DNA of 64,000 nucleotides, from contig JBGAIM010000002.1 of the NCBI GenBank assembly GCA_044225555.1, positions 186,001 to 250,000 on the forward strand. The letters are read 5' to 3'. Made by a program: the position numbers and the translations under genes. This document shows, piece after piece, positions 59,177-64,000 of the stretch. The stretch's first letter is position 1. Each line of letters begins with the position of its first letter. This DNA is from JADLHS01 sp044225555 (GTDB lineage: Bacteria > Verrucomicrobiota > Verrucomicrobiia > Limisphaerales > JADLHS01). A model generated the notes under the pieces. That model did not search any database and had not been told where the DNA came from. It was given only the letters and a program-made list of their open reading frames with translations.

Positions 59177-59355
59177 AGTATGTGGGTCGTCTGCTGCGTT
59201 GTTACCCGCAATTCACGATGCGCGCCGTGCTCTATGAACTCCCGATGGCCCAAGGCTGGGCGCTATTGAACGTGGCCACCGAGCAGAGCGGCTGGCCTGG
59301 CTACGACCGGATCAGCGACGGCTACGTGGCCCAGGAGATGGACCGACTAAGTTGA
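59125..59355 (+). CDS. Frameshift extension of the tail assembly chaperone (-1 frame)
   Basis: From the slippery site GGTTTTT (0-frame codons GTT TTT ACG at 59126-59134) the -1 frame reads FYDATAGADDGLGWWLKYVG, RLLRCYPQFTMRAVLYELPM, AQGWALLNVATEQSGWPGYD and ISDGYVAQEMDRLS, ending at 59355. The sequence is protein-like; an internal ATG (59218) could also serve as start. Frames this arranged, directly before a tape measure gene, are the norm for gpG/gpGT-type chaperones. P-site re-pairing (GTT to GGT) is weak, so efficiency may be low. Confidence 0.65.
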   Translation, partial: GFYDATAGADDGLGWWLKYVGRLLRCYPQFTMRAVLYELPMAQGWALLNVATEQSGWPGYDRISDGYVAQEMDRLS

Positions 59356-59356
59356 T

Positions 59357-60325
59357 ATGAGCGGCACGCTTGATTTTGCCATCACGTTGGACCGGGCTGA
59401 TGCCTTGAGTGGTTTCGACCAGGTGCGGCGGGCGAACTCGACCTTGCGTTCAACGGTCGGCGCAGCACGCAATACCGCCGTGCTGCTCGGCTCCAGTCTC
59501 GCCCCGGAGATCACCGCGCAAATCATGACAGTCTCTAGTGTCATCAAATCCGTGGGCAATGTTGCGAAGGCGAGTGGTGCCGGGGTGGGGACGCTTTCTG
59601 GCGCATTGGCGGTGGTGGCCGCTTTTGCCTGGACCGCGAAGTCGGCCTTTGACGCCTTCAAAGCTTCGGCGCAATGGAAAGAGGGCGAGGCGGGATTGGC
59701 AGGGCAGCTCGGGAAGTTTTACGAATCCGCCGAGGGCCGCGCCGATAAATTGCGCAATAAAATGGACGAGATGGTGGACAACGGCACCTTGACACCTCAG
59801 ACGCGGGACGCATTCCGCAAGATGTTGATGCCGGTATCGAGCAATACGGAATGGCGGCAGAACATCCAGTTCGTGGAGGGCAATGTGAAGTTGGTCGAGC
59901 AACAGCAGAAAGCGGTGGGCAAGCTCGATGACCTGCAAAGGGAAATGCTGGTGAACAGCCTGGCCGGCTACGACAAACAGCGTGCGGCCGCTTACAAACT
60001 TTACGAGGAGCGGGTCAAGCAGATCGAGGACTTGAAGAAGGCCGGTCAATTTCCCGCCGAGGAGATTGCGGCGCGGGCCCTGCAAACCGCGAAGGATGAA
60101 CTGAAGCAGAACCTGGTGGACACCACCAAAACGCCCAAGGTCAATTTTCGCGAGAGCAAACAGGCAAGCGAACTGGAGCGGATCGGCCTGGTGCTCACCA
60201 CCGGCGTGGGCTTCGGCAGCGATCCCGGCCGCAACACCGCCGAGAACACCCGCCGCATGTTGGAGGAACAACGGAAGACCAACACGCTGCTGGCCGGCGG
60301 CGGGGCGAGCTTTGAACGAAAATGA
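59357..60325 (+). CDS. Short tape-measure-like protein
   Basis: 322 residues. Helical, with a hydrophobic core (VGTLSGALAVVAAFAWTAKS, about 75-95) and long charged helices (KVGKLDDLQREMLVNSLAGY-like pattern; YKLYEERVKQIEDLKKAGQF). The gene sits one base after the frameshifted chaperone frame, the standard place of the tape measure. Tape measure length scales with tail length; at 322 residues the tail would be short, roughly 50 nm, using the usual 1.5 angstrom per residue. It may instead be only one part of a split tape measure. Confidence 0.7.
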   Translation: MSGTLDFAITLDRADALSGFDQVRRANSTLRSTVGAARNTAVLLGSSLAPEITAQIMTVSSVIKSVGNVAKASGAGVGTLSGALAVVAAFAWTAKSAFDAFKASAQWKEGEAGLAGQLGKFYESAEGRADKLRNKMDEMVDNGTLTPQTRDAFRKMLMPVSSNTEWRQNIQFVEGNVKLVEQQQKAVGKLDDLQREMLVNSLAGYDKQRAAAYKLYEERVKQIEDLKKAGQFPAEEIAARALQTAKDELKQNLVDTTKTPKVNFRESKQASELERIGLVLTTGVGFGSDPGRNTAENTRRMLEEQRKTNTLLAGGGASFERK

Positions 60326-60573
60326 AAATCATCAGTATAACCAAGTCAACGGCCGTCGAAGGCAACCTGCCCGAAGCGCGCGGAACTCTTACCCAGGTTC
60401 ACGACGAACCCGTGAAGGGATTTTTCCGCCGTGCGCGGCTCACCGGCAATGCCCTGATCCTGGAACGTGGCGACAAGGCCGTGGGTCTGCCACTGGCCGA
60501 AGTTTGGAAACTGGCGGAGTTGCATGAGCCGGCAATGGTGCCGCCGAAGCTCGTAATCCCGGCGGCGAAGTAA
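60322..60573 (+). CDS. Hypothetical phage protein (83 aa)
   Basis: 83 residues, ATGA overlap with the preceding gene. Pattern MKIISITKSTAVEGNLPEAR, EPVKGFFRRARLTGNALILE, GDKAVGLPLAEVWKLAELHE is a small beta barrel-like protein of unknown function. It is located between tape measure and baseplate-like genes. Confidence 0.68.
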   Translation: MKIISITKSTAVEGNLPEARGTLTQVHDEPVKGFFRRARLTGNALILERGDKAVGLPLAEVWKLAELHEPAMVPPKLVIPAAK

Positions 60574-60576
60574 GCC

Positions 60577-61308
60577 ATGCCAGCCTCTCCCAAATGGGTG
60601 CCGGCCTCGCCCGGCCTGGTGGAAACGCCTGACAGCGGTGAGTATAATTTCGGCGACACCCAGACCTATACCCAGAAGTACAATGGCAAATATGCCGATT
60701 GCGTAGCGAGTGCCCTGCCCAAGGGCACGGTGGGTAGCGGTGATACTGCGGGTTATATTGTGCAGTCATGCAAGGTCACGAAAGCCTCCGGCCTGCGCGG
60801 CTTGATCGTGATTGTCTGGGAAGGTTTCGGCGGTGGCAGTGGCGTGTTGCCCGAAGACCAGTTCGGACTCGATCCCCAGGACCTTCAACCGGCGACCGAG
60901 AAGAATGCCGCATTCAATTCGGTCACCTCCGAGCAGTTTGAATGGATCAAGGCGGCAGTGTTCAGCTCCGATGACGCCTCGGCGGCCGCGGCCCGCGAAA
61001 AGATCGTTGCCCTCGGCAGCGGGGACGCCGCGTACAAGCTGCACGCCCTGCTAAAGCGCGGGGTGACCAATTTCTACAAACCCTATTTCACCTATTATTG
61101 GATCCAACACTTCACCTCCGAGCCCAGCTTCAACACCGGGGCCGAGATCGAAGCGCCGGGCGGTCCCTTGAGTACCACGATTGCGAGCCTGTCGCTGACC
61201 TGTCTGCGCGAAGCGGACAAGCTGGATTATGAAGGCGGCATCTGGCGCCGCACCCGCCGATGGAAATGCACCACGGATGCGTTTTGGGAAGCGGTGCTCT
61301 ATCCGTGA
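60577..61308 (+). CDS. Hypothetical tail/baseplate protein (243 aa)
   Basis: 243 residues. Features: YNFGDTQTYTQKYNGKYADC at the N-terminus, SGLRGLIVIVWEGFGGGSGV, an Ala-rich helix (SSDDASAAAAREKIVALGSG) and YKPYFTYYWIQHFTSEPSFN. No family is recognised. Tight spacing (3 bp on both sides) places it in the tail operon. It might be a baseplate or tail-tip protein. Confidence 0.68.
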   Translation: MPASPKWVPASPGLVETPDSGEYNFGDTQTYTQKYNGKYADCVASALPKGTVGSGDTAGYIVQSCKVTKASGLRGLIVIVWEGFGGGSGVLPEDQFGLDPQDLQPATEKNAAFNSVTSEQFEWIKAAVFSSDDASAAAAREKIVALGSGDAAYKLHALLKRGVTNFYKPYFTYYWIQHFTSEPSFNTGAEIEAPGGPLSTTIASLSLTCLREADKLDYEGGIWRRTRRWKCTTDAFWEAVLYP

Positions 61309-61311
61309 ACC

Positions 61312-61836
61312 ATGCCCAGGAAACTCACACCCGGCGGCGATGTCCGCTCCGATTGGCGCACGACCAACCAGGTCATTGACCAGCAGGACGCGCACAGAAG
61401 ATTGCTCAGCCGCCTGGGGAATGAGCCGCGGCAGATTTACGGCGGCGGCAATGGCCGGCTGCAAACTTACCGGGTGAAATCCAAGCTCGGCGATGTCCTC
61501 ACCTGCCGCACCTGGGACGGTACCACGGAAGGCGACACCGATGTCCTCGTGGCGGTCAATCGCAACAGCCGGCAACTCGACAGCGAGACGATCAACAGCA
61601 TCACCTACACCTACACCGCTTATACCGATGTGGGCGACGGCATCAATGAAACGCGCAACGCCAATGACGGCACGGATAACGAGACGCAGATCGTCACTCC
61701 CATGTGGACGGCGGACGGGGAGATTGATGTGCTGCGGACCAATTATAGCGGGGTGCTGGATGGCGACTCCGCGGACATCAAGCTGATCGAGGTCTCCGCT
61801 CGTTGCTGGGCAAGGGTATCCGATCCGGCGCCATGA
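61312..61836 (+). CDS. Hypothetical tail protein (174 aa)
   Basis: 174 residues. Helical start (GGDVRSDWRTTNQVIDQQDA, HRRLLSRLGNEPRQIYGGGN) followed by a beta barrel-like domain (LQTYRVKSKLGDVLTCRTWD, TDVLVAVNRNSRQLDSETIN, IVTPMWTADGEIDVLRTNYS) that may be an OB-like hub or fibre-attachment part. The N-terminal helix might anchor to the baseplate. It ends RCWARVSDPAP and overlaps the next gene by ATGA. Confidence 0.7.
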   Translation: MPRKLTPGGDVRSDWRTTNQVIDQQDAHRRLLSRLGNEPRQIYGGGNGRLQTYRVKSKLGDVLTCRTWDGTTEGDTDVLVAVNRNSRQLDSETINSITYTYTAYTDVGDGINETRNANDGTDNETQIVTPMWTADGEIDVLRTNYSGVLDGDSADIKLIEVSARCWARVSDPAP

Positions 61837-63239
61837 GCCTACATCACCAGGACAGTTCGCCGATGCACCAGTTCCGGCAGTCGCCGATGCGCCAACGCGT
61901 CATCTCGGCGTTTAATTGTTACAATGATGGCATGTTCGTGTTTGCCTACAAACGCCTTTGGGGGTGGGCCAGTCCGGCGTGGAGTGTCTTGCCGCACACG
62001 CTGAAAAAACTTTATCGGCACGCCCTCATCGAGCACGTCAAGGATTCGTATTACTGGAATGGATCGGGCTGGAGTTTTTTTGAAACCACCACCCTCACCA
62101 TCGAGATACAGTATAGCCACAATTGCGACCTGATGACCGACCTAACCATTGTCGGCTCAATCAATGGGACCATTGTCGAAAATCACTATGGGTGTGAGAC
62201 GAGCGAGTTCACCAAGGATTTTGCTGATTGGATAACGCACACCGACCCGATGGGCGGAACAGGCTACGATGATCTTGTTCCCAGGGCTGGCTCAATCGGT
62301 GGCTATGTGGCCAAGGTGCTCTCATGCTCCGAATCCTCAATGGTGAGCGAGTTGCGGTCGGTGGACGAGAATGGGCTGAATAGTCTGATCACAACGACCG
62401 TTACGTTGTCGGATCCGGTGGAGCCCGCCAGCATCATAAGCGAGCTTGCCGAAATGCTCGCGACCGTTCCTTTGCAACGCACCAGTCAGCCGGTGACTGC
62501 GTCACCGTTTTTGGGTGGGTCTGAAACTGCGGGCAACATTGGATTCCGAACTGTTGGCGCATCGCCGTTTCTCGGCAACTCGGTGTATCTCTACTATGAC
62601 GAGGATTGTTGCGAGAGCGCCCTGAAGATGAAGTATGCGACCGTGGGAGGCATTCCCGGTGTGAGCACGTCGGATTTTGACTGCGGCTGCGGTGACAATA
62701 ATTCTCCCGTCATGGTGCAGGACCGGCGGCAAACGTATTCCCCGGCATGGTTCGATTACATTTTAGCAACCACTGGTGAAGTCGGCGATGGAACAATGTT
62801 CGTGGCGGATGATCCGAATTGGATTTACGGCATCACGGGCGGCTGGGTGTTTAGTCCAGGCCCAGGGACATGGAGCTTTGCAATCGACAGTTCGTTTTTC
62901 GGACACGAGGCCAGCGGACAGGCGAAAAAATCTTTGCTGGGACGGACCTATCCGGATGACTGGACGGCGATGTTCTTGCGCGATGAAGACGACGAATACA
63001 TTGACCCGGCCACCTGTCTTGACACAGACACGGACGAGTGCCTGAGATATTATTATCCGGCTGGGGCCGATGACGGTGGCAGTGGACCGAACAGCAAGAA
63101 CTTTGTTTTGACCGGGCGTGGTGAAATCATCCGGCGACTGGTGCTGAAGACGATCATCATCGAGCCGTTCACATGCGCCTATGGCGGGACGTGTCCAGAA
63201 GGCGAGGAGGTTGGTTTGCCATTGGCGAATCCATGTTAG
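61833..63239 (+). CDS. Hypothetical Cys-rich tail protein (468 aa)
   Basis: 468 residues from ATG 61833. Beta-rich with many Cys pairs (NCDLMTDLTIVGSING; YYDEDCCESALKMKYATVGG; STSDFDCGCGDNNSP; CAYGGTCPEGEEVGLPLANPC without more than one helix). Such a cysteine content suggests disulfides or metal binding, unusual for cytoplasmic phage assembly. A fibre or tip protein exposed outside the cell is likely. No family is recognised. Confidence 0.7.
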   Translation: MSLHHQDSSPMHQFRQSPMRQRVISAFNCYNDGMFVFAYKRLWGWASPAWSVLPHTLKKLYRHALIEHVKDSYYWNGSGWSFFETTTLTIEIQYSHNCDLMTDLTIVGSINGTIVENHYGCETSEFTKDFADWITHTDPMGGTGYDDLVPRAGSIGGYVAKVLSCSESSMVSELRSVDENGLNSLITTTVTLSDPVEPASIISELAEMLATVPLQRTSQPVTASPFLGGSETAGNIGFRTVGASPFLGNSVYLYYDEDCCESALKMKYATVGGIPGVSTSDFDCGCGDNNSPVMVQDRRQTYSPAWFDYILATTGEVGDGTMFVADDPNWIYGITGGWVFSPGPGTWSFAIDSSFFGHEASGQAKKSLLGRTYPDDWTAMFLRDEDDEYIDPATCLDTDTDECLRYYYPAGADDGGSGPNSKNFVLTGRGEIIRRLVLKTIIIEPFTCAYGGTCPEGEEVGLPLANPC

Positions 63240-63502
63240 AAACACACAAGCCGTGGAAGTGGACACCTTGGACGGCCACGAAGCCACCAGCCCCGGCACC
63301 GAAGCGCGGACTGGGCGACACGGTCGAGCAAATGCTTTCCGTGTTCGGCGGACGGCGCTACAAGGCATGGAGGCGAAGCATTGGTAAGCCCTGCGGCTGT
63401 GACCGTCGTCAGGCCGGGCTCAATACATTTGGAGAGCGTTTAGGGCTGATCTGGCGACATTTCTGCGGGTGGGCCGCGAGCGGGCGGCGGCGGTTACGCT
63501 GA
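63233..63502 (+). CDS. Small hypothetical protein at the end of the phage cluster
   Basis: 89 residues from ATG 63233, overlapping the preceding gene by 7 bp; a longer frame from 63173 lies within that gene. Trp/Pro-rich start (MLETHKPWKWTPWTATKPPA), then RGLGDTVEQMLSVFGGRRYK, IGKPCGCDRRQAGLNTFGE and a basic end. The CGCDRRQ motif is similar to a knuckle seen in small phage proteins. Last gene of the plus-strand cluster. Confidence 0.65.
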   Translation: MLETHKPWKWTPWTATKPPAPAPKRGLGDTVEQMLSVFGGRRYKAWRRSIGKPCGCDRRQAGLNTFGERLGLIWRHFCGWAASGRRRLR

Positions 63503-63816
63503 CTCTCCGCGCTTGCCTCGCCGCCGGTTACCGACCCATTCTGGCGGGGTTACCGACCCATTCTGGCCGGTTACGGCTGGTTACGTGCGCATAGGCAAAG
63601 ACACCTAACCAGTAATCGACGACGGCCTTTGCAGCCTATCACAGTTCATGATCCGACCGTAATTTTGGCGAAAATGGCTGTCTAGCTTTTAGTGTCGCCA
63701 GTTTTGACTTCACGTAGGGCCCGAGGAAAGGCTGCGCTTTTGCCGTTCGGTGGCTGGCTGGCAAACCCCAATGCAGGCTGCGGTAACTGTTGGAAGGGCG
63801 GCTTGTTTTCAGGTGC
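63503..63816. other. Non-coding junction between phage cluster and regulator gene
   Basis: About 310 bp with no gene that I can support. It contains a tandem pair of 20-mers at 63526-63567 (separate entry) and then ordinary-looking sequence up to the terminator of the minus-strand gene. It may be the right boundary of the inserted DNA. Confidence 0.5.
63526..63567 (+). repeat. Tandem direct repeat of a 20-mer, transposon-end-like
   Basis: GGTTACCGACCCATTCTGGC at 63526-63545 and identically at 63548-63567, period 22 bp, followed by a partial CGGTTACGG. Similar in style to the spaced repeats at 17.7/20.4 kb and 3.3 kb, but different in sequence. No transposase gene is next to it in the window. 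Confidence 0.7.
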
Positions 63817-63842
63817 AAAAAAAAGGCGCACCTGAGTGCGCC
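63817..63842 (-). terminator. Rho-independent terminator of the NtrC-type gene
   Basis: Minus strand: perfect 7-bp stem GGCGCAC-TCAG-GTGCGCC (63842-63825) followed by eight T (63824-63817). It begins 23 bp after the stop codon of the minus-strand gene. Confidence 0.85.
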
Positions 63843-63865
63843 CTGCAGAGTTTCAGAAACTGAAA

Positions 63866-64000
63866 TCAGACTTCGATCCCGTAAGCCTTGATCTTGTTGT
63901 AGAGCGTCTGGCGGCCGATGCCGAGGCGTTTGGCCGCCTCGAGCTTGTTGCCGTTCGTTTCCTTGAGCATCTGCACGATGGCATTGCGCTCGACGCCTTC
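63866..64000 (-). CDS. C-terminal Fis-type domain of a sigma-54 activator (5' end outside window)
   Basis: 44 residues plus stop: EGVERNAIVQMLKETNGNKL, then EAAKRLGIGRQTLYNKIKAY and GIEV. This is the classical Fis/NtrC helix-turn-helix, with an A-A-x-x-L-G-I-x-R-x-T-L-Y-x-K recognition helix. The ATPase and receiver parts should lie beyond the right edge. A strong terminator follows the gene. It is a normal chromosomal regulator and probably marks host sequence. Confidence 0.9.
   Translation of the reverse strand, partial: EGVERNAIVQMLKETNGNKLEAAKRLGIGRQTLYNKIKAYGIEV

Noticed and set aside
63759..63775. Sigma-54 promoter-like TGGC...TGCA
   Set aside because: The spacing between GG and GC is one base too long and it points away from the minus-strand gene.
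1..64000. CRISPR arrays, rRNA and tRNA genes
   Set aside because: No regularly spaced repeats of CRISPR length and no tRNA or rRNA signatures were seen on either strand.

Overview
The window looks like a chromosomal stretch, rich in mobile DNA, from a GC-rich Gram-negative bacterium, most probably of the Verrucomicrobiota. The organism call is an inference from style: large secreted Asn/Thr-rich proteins built of Kelch-like, DUF11, Ig-like, LamG and YD/RHS modules, very few strong Shine-Dalgarno sequences, and GGTAGGGC-type palindromic repeats. No rRNA, tRNA or CRISPR array was seen.

Region by region. (1) 1-3.4 kb: the end of a secreted Kelch/DUF11/Ig protein, a 42-codon stump of a NodU-type carbamoyltransferase, and three small regulator-like genes. 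(2) 3.6-17.5 kb: one giant gene (about 4,550 codons) for a secreted RHS/YD-repeat protein with a variable C-terminal tip, followed by a small membrane protein that could be its immunity partner. (3) 17.65-21.05 kb: a decayed transposon carrying an ExeA-like ATPase fragment and a frameshifted primase-zinc-finger-like gene. Its terminal repeats are interrupted by an intact IS66-family element with a perfect 8-bp target duplication. (4) 21-22.2 kb: an acyltransferase-3 membrane protein. (5) 22.4-34.9 kb: a mobilisable island with a MobF relaxase/helicase, a candidate oriT, a ParA-like ATPase, a membrane coiled-coil protein and a RadC-like protein. Inside it sits a seven-gene defence operon: HTH-IrrE regulator, MazF, TRIP13 ATPase, HORMA companion, HORMA, CD-NTase and a DUF6602 putative nuclease. 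This is a type III CBASS-like locus lacking the usual NucC effector. (6) 35.1-37.6 kb: four integron gene cassettes separated by three attC sites, with no integrase in view. (7) 37.7-63.5 kb: a Mu-like head and tail gene cluster, all on the plus strand: lysis-type genes, DUF3486-like small terminase, large terminase, DUF935 portal, MuF protein fused to kinase-like and ADP-ribosyltransferase-like domains, protease/scaffold, capsid, cement, neck and tail genes, and tape measure. It is interrupted at 48.85-49.77 kb by a second, oppositely oriented integron cassette array. (8) The right edge holds the 3' end of an NtrC-type activator on the minus strand with its terminator.

Points that look least ordinary: the CBASS operon with a DUF6602 protein in the effector position and a fused HTH-protease plus MazF at its head; a virion MuF protein carrying two putative host-modifying enzyme domains; a 60-bp three-stem palindromic element inserted in frame in the portal gene; two 65-nt leader-like repeats with a compensatory-changed hairpin upstream of two phage genes; integron cassettes inside a phage structural operon; and a -1 frameshift product before the tape measure gene. 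All functional statements come from reading sequence motifs; no database search was possible.
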